Assembly: GCA_947089905.1 (NCBI GenBank)
Contig: CAMUMG010000004.1
Coordinates: 159,517 to 223,516, forward strand
From: an uncultured Lachnospiraceae bacterium
GTDB lineage: Bacteria; Bacillota; Clostridia; Lachnospirales; Lachnospiraceae
Direction of reading: 5' to 3'
Length of the DNA: 64,000 bases
A model generated the notes under the pieces. That model did no database searches, was not told where the DNA came from, and saw nothing but the letters and a program-made list of their open reading frames with translations. A program made the position numbers and the translations under genes. Shown piece after piece: positions 45,439 through 53,100 of the stretch; positions within the stretch are counted from its first letter, which is position 1; each line of letters starts with the position of its first letter.

Positions 45439-46437
45439 TTATGTTTCGTTATCACCAGTTTCCTGATCTTGATCCTGTATTTCTGAATCTTCACTTAATT
45501 CTTTATCTTGCGACTGTCTGTTATTGATATGTTTTACACGCATCTGCGGAACTGCAATATCAATCTTTGGAACAGCTTTTACATAATAATAATAGTCATC
45601 ATCCTCAAACTGAACATTCTCTATTGCTGTATAATCAAGTGCTCGTTTAAAAAATTGTATAATTAGTACAATAAGGGCGGAAAGTAGAGAGCCCAAAATA
45701 ATACTTCCTGTTTTTCCCGATGTATCTAACTTTAGACTTCCGATTAAAAATCCCAAAATACTTACTGCTGCACCAACCGCAATGGAAATCTCAAACGCAT
45801 ATTCAATTTTAAGAGAGCGAATGATATAAACAGCTATAATCACTAAAGCAAATACAATAATCTCTAAAAACATTTGACGGTTCTTTACTAAGGCATCTAA
45901 AACCCTCATATAAAGTTCTAATGTATCATCTAAATTAGATACTTCTGACATTGCCTCTGTGTTAATAATATGAAATAGGTGATATATAACAACTCCACAA
46001 GCAGTCGGTAAAATTGTAACTGGATTTGCGGTTACTCCTAATAAGAGAGGAACACAGTAAGATAAATTGAGTGGAAATAAAATAGGAACTGCTACTACTG
46101 CATATCCATATTTTGGGGTAAAGCGAAAAAAGAAACAATATAAAATAATAAAAATTGCAACTATAATTAATACTAGAATACTCGAAACCGAATATACATG
46201 CAGTAAAGATAATATCATTGCAAAAAGTACAAGGACAGATGAAGGAGTAAATGCACAAAGTAGGGAAAGTACAATCTCTATTGGAACTTTCACCAGTCTT
46301 GTATCATATCCTAATGTCTTGTTTATCATATGAAATACTGCAAACGCCACAATAAATTTCATCAATGGATCTAATACTGCCTGAAATTTTTGGTAATATG
46401 CCCGCAGAATCGCTCGGAATTCTAATATCTTTGTCAT
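45439..46437 (-). CDS. Polytopic membrane protein upstream of cdaA
   Basis: The 332-aa protein has about eight to ten hydrophobic helices (residues 25-270) and an acidic cytoplasmic tail (FEDDDYYYYVKAV..., then SEDSEIQDQDQETGDNET). I do not recognise the family. Its stop and the cdaA start are 52 bases apart, and the 46441 gene ends 3 bases before it starts, so it belongs to the same transcript. A role in c-di-AMP signalling or envelope sensing is possible from position only. The start follows GGAGGATTAGCGT. Confidence 0.75.
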   Translation of the reverse strand: MTKILEFRAILRAYYQKFQAVLDPLMKFIVAFAVFHMINKTLGYDTRLVKVPIEIVLSLLCAFTPSSVLVLFAMILSLLHVYSVSSILVLIIVAIFIILYCFFFRFTPKYGYAVVAVPILFPLNLSYCVPLLLGVTANPVTILPTACGVVIYHLFHIINTEAMSEVSNLDDTLELYMRVLDALVKNRQMFLEIIVFALVIIAVYIIRSLKIEYAFEISIAVGAAVSILGFLIGSLKLDTSGKTGSIILGSLLSALIVLIIQFFKRALDYTAIENVQFEDDDYYYYVKAVPKIDIAVPQMRVKHINNRQSQDKELSEDSEIQDQDQETGDNET

Positions 46438-46440
46438 ACG

Positions 46441-46872
46441 CTAATCCTCCCTGCTGCCTTCCGTATCGGCTTCTGCTTCGCCATCTTCTTCACGGTAAAT
46501 CATACGCAGCCTTCTTAACATTCTAAAATATTTAGCCAGTTTTTTTCTGGAACTGTCATAATAAAACGTATACCCAATCGCCGAACAAACGATATAAACA
46601 ATAAGAATTACCAGATAAATTCCTAAAATAGTCATGCCGATCTGTTTATAATTCAAATTTACCGCATTTGCGATCAAGTATTCCGACTGATAAAGGGCAA
46701 TCATCGCAAGAATCATCAGATAACCAAATGTCACTGCTATGACTGTCTTTAAAATATTTAGCCGGACATAATCTGTTTTGTAATAAGTACTGAGTTTAAT
46801 ATCCCCTTTTCCCTCTTTTTTTTCATACCAAGCAAGTCTAGACATCAGTCTTATTTTTCTGTTATTCAACAT
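46441..46872 (-). CDS. Small membrane protein, first gene of the cdaA cluster
   Basis: The protein (143 aa from the ATG at 46872) has two or three transmembrane helices (VIAVTFGYLMILAMIALYQ, IGMTILGIYLVILIVYIVCSAIGYTF) flanked by basic segments (KLAKYFRMLRRLRMIYREE) and an acidic tail. I do not recognise it. GAGG six bases upstream sets the start; it directly follows a CCGCATTTGCGG hairpin. A longer frame to 46953 covers that hairpin and is unlikely to be used. Its stop is three bases before the next gene. Confidence 0.72.
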   Translation of the reverse strand: MLNNRKIRLMSRLAWYEKKEGKGDIKLSTYYKTDYVRLNILKTVIAVTFGYLMILAMIALYQSEYLIANAVNLNYKQIGMTILGIYLVILIVYIVCSAIGYTFYYDSSRKKLAKYFRMLRRLRMIYREEDGEAEADTEGSRED

Positions 46873-47191
46873 AAAAAACCTCGATTTCCCCGCAAATGCG
46901 GTTATAGTGCATAAATTCTTATCGGACAAAGGTATGTAATCTTTATATACCAAACGGCTTGATTAAATTCTTTACAAAATTCCGGTCCGCTATTCCACTC
47001 ATTTTTTAGTATAACACATTTCTTCCAGAATATCGAGTGTTTTTTAAGTATTTAAGACTTTTCTAATCTTCTTCTTTTTGTAATAATTATACAATCTATA
47101 AACTGCCGCCTTTAAATAAAGAGCTATTACAAAATAAAATTTTGAAAAATTATTTTGTAATAGCTCTTTTTTAAAAACAGCTATACGTAAT
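46873..47191. other. Gap between the cdaA cluster and the next gene
   Basis: This 319-base gap contains the leader hairpin CCGCA/TGCGG at 46890-46902, an extended -10-like TGTTATACT box around 47012-47020 on the minus strand (no clear -35), and the terminator of the upstream gene at 47117-47172. I see no further gene in it. Confidence 0.55.
47117..47172 (-). terminator. Terminator of the 47192 gene
   Basis: AAAGAGCTATTACAAAATAA pairs with TTATTTTGTAATAGCTCTTT, followed by TTTT. It starts about 20 bases after the stop codon. Confidence 0.85.
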
Positions 47192-47890
47192 CTATAAAGT
47201 TTCAATACTTGTCCAAGCTAAGCGATCTAACATCTGATTTATAATCAATTTATTTAACTGTTCCGTAAATACCGTTTTATCAACTTCTTTTCCATCTATT
47301 TCATAATAAGAACAAGTTTCCTTGCTATCTGAAACTATCCATTCCTCACGGCTAAACATGTTTAAGACCTCCTTCTCCTGTCCGTCAGCCTGATAACGGA
47401 ATATAGTATAAGAGTGAGTGCCGTTAAAATCGTATTGGCGTACTATTGTTCCATCTTTAAGGGGATAATCTCTACAACTTCCTTCTGTCCAGTCATACTG
47501 CCAACAATAAAGTCTGCCGTTTTCATAATGAAATACACCATTGTAACTGCTCGGATCATCTACATATTGAACAAGCAGCTCCTCTATACCGTCTCCGTCC
47601 AAATCCAAATAAGTATACTCTAATTCTCCAAAAAAAAGAATGGTATCTTTCCATGTATCTAAAGCCCATTTGGATATATCTGTACTATCAAACAGGGAAA
47701 TATCTCCTGACAGAAACATTGTATAAGCTGTTTTGGCAAGTTTAGAAATCTCTTCTGTAGAAGGTATAGAAGTTTCCGATTCTATCTCTATATCTTTAGA
47801 AAGTCGTATAGGTTCTTGTATTGTCCTTCCATATCCTGTTAAAACAATCAGATAAATTAATAGATGTATACCTATTTTGAATAGTTCCAT
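47192..47890 (-). CDS. Secreted or membrane-anchored protein with D-x-D-x-D-G motif
   Basis: The 232-aa protein has an N-terminal hydrophobic segment (FKIGIHLLIYLIVLTGY) and then an extracytoplasmic domain. YLDLDGDGIEELLVQY (about 105-120) resembles a calcium-binding or FG-GAP-type loop, and matches the related YDIDSDGREELIIQY in the 60968 protein. The function is unknown. I use the ATG at 47890, after GGAGGAAGACGGAT; a longer frame to 47980 would run into the promoter. The promoter at 47949-47977 is a perfect consensus, so the gene is probably well expressed. Confidence 0.78.
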   Translation of the reverse strand: MELFKIGIHLLIYLIVLTGYGRTIQEPIRLSKDIEIESETSIPSTEEISKLAKTAYTMFLSGDISLFDSTDISKWALDTWKDTILFFGELEYTYLDLDGDGIEELLVQYVDDPSSYNGVFHYENGRLYCWQYDWTEGSCRDYPLKDGTIVRQYDFNGTHSYTIFRYQADGQEKEVLNMFSREEWIVSDSKETCSYYEIDGKEVDKTVFTEQLNKLIINQMLDRLAWTSIETL

Positions 47891-47948
47891 ATCCGTCTTC
47901 CTCCAATTTATATTAATATTTATAGTAGTTATATAATATTTTAATTTT

Positions 47949-47977
47949 ATTATATATATGATTACAAGCACTGTCAA
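47949..47977 (-). promoter_or_regulatory. Perfect consensus promoter for the 47192 gene
   Basis: Minus-strand TTGACA (47977-47972), 17-base spacer, TATAAT (47954-47949). The start codon is about 60 bases downstream. Confidence 0.8.
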
Positions 47978-48012
47978 CAAAATAAGTGTTACAAATGTAT
48001 GAATAAAAATTT

Positions 48013-48118
48013 AAAAAGGGGCTGTCGCAATAAGTGTTAAACATACAAGATATACTATTGAATTACATTAAAATTTACAATATCTTGTATATGATTTTCT
48101 TATTGCGACAGCCCTTTT
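48013..48118. repeat. 106-bp inverted-repeat element downstream of ptsI
   Basis: The ends AAAAGGGGCTGTCGCAATAA and TTATTGCGACAGCCCTTTT are near-perfect inverted repeats. An inner pair, ATACAAGATAT and ATATCTTGTAT (one mismatch), lies inside them. It could act as the ptsI terminator, but such a long two-level palindrome may also be a miniature inverted-repeat element. Confidence 0.65.
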
Positions 48119-48140
48119 AAAACTTTCAATAAAAATATAT

Positions 48141-49775
48141 TTATTTAGAAAGATCGAGTTTTCGAATCGTATCCCTTAATTTTAATACAAAATAAGGAGA
48201 TACTGAAAGTTCATCAATCCCCATTCTAAGAAATGTTTCTGTCAGAGTAGTATCTGCTGCTAACTCACCACAAATACCAATCCATATCCCATTTTTATGG
48301 GCATTTTCTGCACTCATTTCAATCAATTTTAAAACTGCCTCATGATGAATATCACAAAATTGCTCTATATCGGCATTTTGTCTGTCACAGGCAAGAGTAT
48401 ATTGAATGAGATCGTTTGTACCTACACTGAAAAAATCAACCATGGAAGCCAATTTGTCACTGATAATTGCTGCCGCAGGCGTTTCTATCATAATTCCTAT
48501 CTGTATCTTTTCAGAATATGTAATTCCTTGCTCTTTAAGCTCTGTCTTAACTTCACTGCAAATTTCAAGAATTTTTTCAACTTCCCATACACTTGTAATC
48601 ATTGGAAACATAATTCCAAGACTGCCGTAAATCGAAGCTCTAAAAAGTGCTCTTAACTGTGTTTTAAAAATTTGTGGACAGGTAAGACAAATTCGAATTG
48701 CTCTGTAACCCAGTGCAGGATTTTCCTCTTTTTTAATTTGAAAGTAATCGGTCTGTTTATCTGCCCCAATATCAAGTGTACGAATAATAACCTGTTTGCC
48801 TTTCATATTTTCAAGTACTGTTTTATAGGCATGAAATTGTTGTTCCTCTGTAGGATAATCTTTATTTTCAAGATAGAGAAACTCGCTTCTAAACAGTCCT
48901 ATTCCACCTGCATCATTTGACAGTACCAAATCAATATCATCAACACTTCCGATGTTGGCAAAAATGTCGATTTTTCTGCCGTCAATCGTTATATTTTCTT
49001 TACCTTTTAGTGTCTGTAAAACACAGTTTTTTTCTTCCTCTCTCTTTTGTTTTTCAATCAGTTTCTCTTTTATTTTTTCATCTGGATTTATAAAAATTTC
49101 TCCAGCAAAACCATCCATAATTACCTCAGTGCCATCTTTTACTTCATTAAGAAAATTCTCACCTACACCAACTATTGCAGGAATATTTCTGTTTCTTGCA
49201 AGGATAGCAGTATGTGAATTTAAAGATCCATAAGCTGTAACAAATCCAAGGACTTTATCTTTATCAATAAAAACCGTTTCACTTGGCATGAGATCATCGG
49301 CACATAGAATGACTTTCTCATCTAAAAAAGCTCTGTCTATGACTGTATCTGTCAGATTGGCAATAAGCCTATTTGAAATATCCTTTATATCGTCTGCTCT
49401 TGCTTGTATATATATATCTTCCATTTGGTTAAACTTTTTTATGAGCTTATCAGAAATAACTTTGACAGCATACTCTGCATTTACACTTTGGGCCTCTATC
49501 ATATTTTTGATAGAATGGTTATACTCCTCTTCTTCTAACATCATGATATGAATTTTAAAAATCTGTGCCTCTTTTTCCCCAACCTCTTTTAGAGCTCTTT
49601 CATAAATGGCTTCCAGTTGTTGTATCGTTTTGAGTCTTGCTGTCTTTATTCTTTCTTTTTCTATTTTAATATCCGTAATATGGACACATTTCACGAAAGG
49701 AGATTGCTTTTTAAAAATAGAAATTTTCCCAATTACAACTGCTCCATAAGCACCCCTGCCTTTATATTTTTTCAT
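48141..49775 (-). CDS. ptsI: Phosphoenolpyruvate-protein phosphotransferase (enzyme I)
   Basis: Enzyme I passes phosphate from PEP to HPr. The 544-aa protein has the active-site histidine H188 in SLNSHTAILAR and the PEP-binding DGIGLFRSEFLYLE-type loop (GGIGLFRSEFLYLE). It also has IRTLDIGADK, NPALGYRAIRICL, IEIGIMIETPAA-type and SVGTNDLIQYTLACDRQN motifs, and CGELA with the conserved cysteine. It is about 30 residues shorter than typical. It is the last gene of an akr-fruK-ptsI run behind a MerR-type promoter, 18 bases after fruK. The start follows GGGGGGAACT. Confidence 0.94.
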   Translation of the reverse strand: MKKYKGRGAYGAVVIGKISIFKKQSPFVKCVHITDIKIEKERIKTARLKTIQQLEAIYERALKEVGEKEAQIFKIHIMMLEEEEYNHSIKNMIEAQSVNAEYAVKVISDKLIKKFNQMEDIYIQARADDIKDISNRLIANLTDTVIDRAFLDEKVILCADDLMPSETVFIDKDKVLGFVTAYGSLNSHTAILARNRNIPAIVGVGENFLNEVKDGTEVIMDGFAGEIFINPDEKIKEKLIEKQKREEEKNCVLQTLKGKENITIDGRKIDIFANIGSVDDIDLVLSNDAGGIGLFRSEFLYLENKDYPTEEQQFHAYKTVLENMKGKQVIIRTLDIGADKQTDYFQIKKEENPALGYRAIRICLTCPQIFKTQLRALFRASIYGSLGIMFPMITSVWEVEKILEICSEVKTELKEQGITYSEKIQIGIMIETPAAAIISDKLASMVDFFSVGTNDLIQYTLACDRQNADIEQFCDIHHEAVLKLIEMSAENAHKNGIWIGICGELAADTTLTETFLRMGIDELSVSPYFVLKLRDTIRKLDLSK

Positions 49776-49793
49776 AGTTCCCCCCTTTATATT

Positions 49794-50693
49794 TTAAAGC
49801 TGTTTGAGTAATTCAAATATCATATCTTTTTTTGCCAATCCATCTGAAAAAGCAGTTGCACCGCCTGTTGCTGTACCAAGCTTTAGAGCATATTCATAAT
49901 CGCCATTTTGAGAACCTGCAATAAACCCTGCTACCATAGAATCCCCTGCTCCAACAGAATTTTTAACAGTACCTTGACATATACCACATTGATGAAATTT
50001 TTTCTGTTCATCAATCAGTATTGCTCCATCTGCTGCCATAGAAATTAAGACATTTACTGCACCCATTTCTTTTAGTTTTTTAGCATAGTATATAATTTCA
50101 TCCAGATTTCTAATAGTCACTCCAAACATCTCTTCTAGTTCATGATTATTAGGTTTAATTAGAAAGGGTTTATATTTAAGTACATTTAAAAGTAGTTCTT
50201 TGGTTGCATCTACTACTACTTTTATTTTCTTATCAGAAAGATGGTTTAAGATCTTTTCATAAATATCGGGAGGCATAGATGTCGGAATACTTCCAGCTAA
50301 TACAAGTATATCATCATCTTTCAATAAATCGAGTTTTTTATAAAGCTGTGTGATTGCTCTATCACTGATTTTGGGCCCTTGACCGTTTAAATCCGTTTCT
50401 TCTTTTGATTTAATTTTTACATTGATTCTTGAAAATCCATGATCAAGATGAACAAAATCTGTTTCAATCCCCTGTTCACAGATTCCTTTTTCAATCGCAA
50501 TACCTGTAAACCCAGCCACAAAGCCGAGTGCTTTCGATTTGATACCAAGTTCATTTAAAACTAGAGAAACATTAATTCCCTTTCCCCCAAAATAAATCTC
50601 TTCAGAAACTAACCGGTTTACTTCCCCTATCTTTATTTTATCTGCATAAATAACATAATCAATGGCAGGATTAAAGGTTACTGTATAAATCAT
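49794..50693 (-). CDS. fruK: 1-phosphofructokinase-type sugar kinase
   Basis: The 299-aa PfkB-family kinase starts MIYTVTFNPAIDYVIYADK, as in 1-phosphofructokinase and tagatose-6-phosphate kinase. It has GGKGINVSLVL, the catalytic GAGDSMVAGF (aspartate in SVGAGDS) and KPNNHELEEMFG. Which sugar phosphate it uses cannot be decided. No fructose PTS permease gene is adjacent. The start follows GAAATGAGGG, 20 bases after the aldo/keto reductase gene. Confidence 0.88.
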   Translation of the reverse strand: MIYTVTFNPAIDYVIYADKIKIGEVNRLVSEEIYFGGKGINVSLVLNELGIKSKALGFVAGFTGIAIEKGICEQGIETDFVHLDHGFSRINVKIKSKEETDLNGQGPKISDRAITQLYKKLDLLKDDDILVLAGSIPTSMPPDIYEKILNHLSDKKIKVVVDATKELLLNVLKYKPFLIKPNNHELEEMFGVTIRNLDEIIYYAKKLKEMGAVNVLISMAADGAILIDEQKKFHQCGICQGTVKNSVGAGDSMVAGFIAGSQNGDYEYALKLGTATGGATAFSDGLAKKDMIFELLKQL

Positions 50694-50713
50694 TTTACCC
50701 TCATTTCTATCAT

Positions 50714-51691
50714 TTACCCTACATGTCTTTCGAATTTATGAAACCCTAAAATTTCCTCTATTTTTTTCAGTACGTCATCTGAAATTTGAAAACCGCTTGC
50801 AGCAATATTATTTTCTAATTGGGATGGTTTGCTTGCACCTGTTATTACACTGCTTATAATAGGTTTTCTTAAAATCCATGCTAAAGCAAGCACTGACATA
50901 GAAATACCTAGGTTTTGTGCAATTTTTGAAAGTTCCTCTACTTTATTTAGATTTTCTTCAGTTAAAAGATTATTGATCTGTCTGTCTGCCTGATGCGTTG
51001 CCCTAGAACCTTCTGGATATGGACATCCCTTTTTATATTTTCCAGTCAGAAGTCCCTGTGCTAAAGGAGAAAATGGAGTAATACCAATACCATATTTTTC
51101 ACAGGTCTCTATAATTTCGTGTTCAATATATCGATCCATCATATGATACTGAGGCTGAAGTGCTGTCATAGGATAGAGATGATATTCACTGATAATTTTT
51201 TGTGCCTCTGTTAATCTTGCTGCACTCCATTCTTCACTAACTCCATAATATAATATTTTTCCCTGTGATACAAGATCACTTAATGCACGTAATGTTTCTT
51301 CCATTGGAGTAGATGGATCAAAACGGTGGCAGTAATATAAATCAATATATTCCAACTGCATATTTTTAAGAGTACGATCTATATTTTCAAAAATATGCTT
51401 CCTTGAAAGTCCTCTCTCATTTACATCTCTTCCCACTGGAAAAAATACCTTACTTGATACTACATAAGAACTTCTTGGATAGGATTTTAAAACTCTGCCT
51501 AAAAATCGCTCTGCTTCTCCTCCGCTATAACCATCGGCACAGTCAAAAAAATTAATTCCTTTCTCATAGGCAAGTCGAATAGTCTGCTCTGCAATCTGTG
51601 CCTTTTCCCCTCCTGTTAAATCTGTCATCCAACTTCCCACTGCAATTTCACTGACCTTTAATCCTGACTTTCCAACACTGCGATACTTCAT
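50714..51691 (-). CDS. Aldo/keto reductase
   Basis: The 325-aa protein is an NADPH-dependent aldo/keto reductase of the potassium-channel-beta-subunit-like group. It has the catalytic tetrad D50, Y55, K81 and the histidine of YYCHRFD (near 122), and the GLSRKHI motif typical of this group. The nucleotide-binding end is SVITGASKPSQLENN. The substrate is unknown; it may detoxify aldehydes. It is the first gene of the akr-fruK-ptsI run and lies divergently to merR. The start follows AAGGAGGATTTTATA. Confidence 0.9.
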   Translation of the reverse strand: MKYRSVGKSGLKVSEIAVGSWMTDLTGGEKAQIAEQTIRLAYEKGINFFDCADGYSGGEAERFLGRVLKSYPRSSYVVSSKVFFPVGRDVNERGLSRKHIFENIDRTLKNMQLEYIDLYYCHRFDPSTPMEETLRALSDLVSQGKILYYGVSEEWSAARLTEAQKIISEYHLYPMTALQPQYHMMDRYIEHEIIETCEKYGIGITPFSPLAQGLLTGKYKKGCPYPEGSRATHQADRQINNLLTEENLNKVEELSKIAQNLGISMSVLALAWILRKPIISSVITGASKPSQLENNIAASGFQISDDVLKKIEEILGFHKFERHVG

Positions 51692-51731
51692 TATAAAATC
51701 CTCCTTATAAAATTTAAACTTCTCTTTACAA

Positions 51732-51762
51732 ACAATAACACTTTAAGTATACTTGAAGTCAA
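51732..51762 (-). promoter_or_regulatory. MerR-type promoter and operator (19-bp spacer)
   Basis: On the minus strand TTGACT (51762-51757) and TATTGT (51737-51732) are 19 bases apart, the over-long spacing of MerR-activated promoters. The spacer is filled by a 20-base dyad, ACTTTAAGTATACTTGAAGT on the plus strand (51740-51759), with a single mismatched pair. It drives akr-fruK-ptsI and lies about 35 bases before merR. Confidence 0.75.
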
Positions 51763-51794
51763 GGAAATTTTTAAAAAGATTTCGGGAGATATCT

Positions 51795-52205
51795 ATGAAA
51801 ACCTACACAATACAAGAAATTACAACCCTCTTTTCCCTTTCCCCCTCCACATTGCGATATTATGAACAGGTTGGACTGCTGCCAAAGGTAGAAAGAAATT
51901 CAAAAAAACAGCGAGTTTATACGCAGGAACATATCTGTAGAATTCAATCTATTTTATGTTTTAAGCGAACTGGACTGCCAATCTCCAAAATGTTAAAATT
52001 TTTTTCCTATGAAAGCAACTTAGAAAACAATATGGATAACATTATTCAGCTTTTATCGGATCATGAAGTCATGCTTAAAGTGAAAATAGAGGAAATCCAA
52101 AAAGATTTATTACATATTCATCAAAAGGTAGAATACTATCATAAAGTCAAACAATCCTTTGAAGAACATACAGAAATTCCATGTTTTTATAACTTTAAAT
52201 CATAA
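51795..52205 (+). CDS. MerR-family transcriptional regulator
   Basis: The protein (136 aa) starts MKTYTIQEITTLFSLSPSTLRYYEQVGLL, the classic MerR winged-helix start. It continues with RVYTQEHICRIQSILCFKRTGLPISKMLKFF and a coiled-coil dimerisation helix (about 75-115). There is no metal-binding cysteine cluster, so it belongs to the group that responds to small organic stress compounds; the signal is unknown. The ATG at 51795 follows GGGAGA; the upstream in-frame TTG at 51753 lies inside the operator and is not used. It is divergent from the reductase gene. Confidence 0.9.
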   Translation: MKTYTIQEITTLFSLSPSTLRYYEQVGLLPKVERNSKKQRVYTQEHICRIQSILCFKRTGLPISKMLKFFSYESNLENNMDNIIQLLSDHEVMLKVKIEEIQKDLLHIHQKVEYYHKVKQSFEEHTEIPCFYNFKS

Positions 52206-52214
52206 CTATTTTTT

Positions 52215-52227
52215 CAACAAATAGTTG
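52215..52227. promoter_or_regulatory. CAAC-N5-GTTG dyad, distal copy
   Basis: CAACAAATAGTTG matches the proximal dyad at 52249-52261 and lies 34 bases upstream of it. The pair may be operator sites of the XRE regulator or its neighbours. Confidence 0.45.
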
Positions 52228-52248
52228 AGTGACCTCTTTTCTTTTATT

Positions 52249-52291
52249 CAACAATTAGTTGTTTGAAGGAAAATCATTTTCCTAGTAAGAT
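52249..52291 (+). promoter_or_regulatory. Promoter of the XRE-ABC operon with two palindromes
   Basis: TTGAAG (52263-52268), a 17-base spacer and TAAGAT (52286-52291) form a promoter. The perfect palindrome GGAAAATCATTTTCC (52268-52282) fills the spacer, and the dyad CAACAATTAGTTG (52249-52261) abuts the -35. A protein bound there would block RNA polymerase. Confidence 0.65.
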
Positions 52292-52323
52292 AAAGTCACA
52301 AAATAAAAAAGGAGATTAAAGTT

Positions 52324-53097
52324 ATGTTTGATATGAATCAGATAGGAAAAAATATTTCGAATTTAAGAAAATCAATAGGAATTACTCAGATGGATCTGGC
52401 AGATAAATTAGGAATAAGCTTTCAGGCGATTTCTAATTGGGAGAGAGGTATAAGTATGCCAGATATTTCAAAGCTCGGTGAGTTATCTTCCCTTTTTCAT
52501 GTTTCTATTGATGAAATTTTAGGAAATCAGAAAACAAGTGATATTGCCAAAAATCTTATTGAAGATCAGCCAGTTTCTGATGTTACTATGGAAAAAATAG
52601 AAGAAATCGCACCGATTTTGTACACAGAACAGGTGGAAACTTTAGTTGAACATACGGCAGAAAATGAGATTAATGCAGATAGTATACGTAGTATTGCTCC
52701 ATTTTTAAGTCAGGATTTTATTGACAATTTTGCAAAAGGCTTGCTTGAAAAAACCCATTCCTTTCAGTCTATTATGCCCATTATATCATTTATCAGTCAA
52801 GATATTCTCAATGAGCAGATACCTAAAATTTTTTCTAAAACAGATGACTTATGGGCATTCCATTCTATACTCCCATTTATAGATCAGAGTGTTATTGACA
52901 ATCTGGCTTATTCTTGTTTTGAAAAGACAGATGATCTGAATGCTCTTCATCCTATCGTAGCCTTTGTCAGCAAAGACACTTTAAATCATATTGTAGCAGA
53001 ATCTTTAGAAAGACATGGACTTATAGGTTTTAACTTAATTATGCCTTTTATCGACAGTAAAATTATTGAAGATTATATTCTCAAACATCAAGCTTAA
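52324..53097 (+). CDS. XRE-family regulator with helical repeats
   Basis: The 257-aa protein has an N-terminal helix-turn-helix (about 10-65: NLRKSIGITQMDLADKLGISFQAISNWERG). A C-terminal region (about 88-257) follows, built of about six 29-30-residue repeats, each with a core like IAPFLSQ, ILPFIDQ or MPFIDS and then IDNxA and LEKTD. Each repeat looks like a helix pair. The DNA-binding part is conventional; the repeat region may bind a ligand or partner. The gene is followed 3 bases later by two ABC exporter genes, so it is likely to be their regulator and to repress its own promoter. Confidence 0.85.
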   Translation: MFDMNQIGKNISNLRKSIGITQMDLADKLGISFQAISNWERGISMPDISKLGELSSLFHVSIDEILGNQKTSDIAKNLIEDQPVSDVTMEKIEEIAPILYTEQVETLVEHTAENEINADSIRSIAPFLSQDFIDNFAKGLLEKTHSFQSIMPIISFISQDILNEQIPKIFSKTDDLWAFHSILPFIDQSVIDNLAYSCFEKTDDLNALHPIVAFVSKDTLNHIVAESLERHGLIGFNLIMPFIDSKIIEDYILKHQA

Positions 53098-53100
53098 GAA

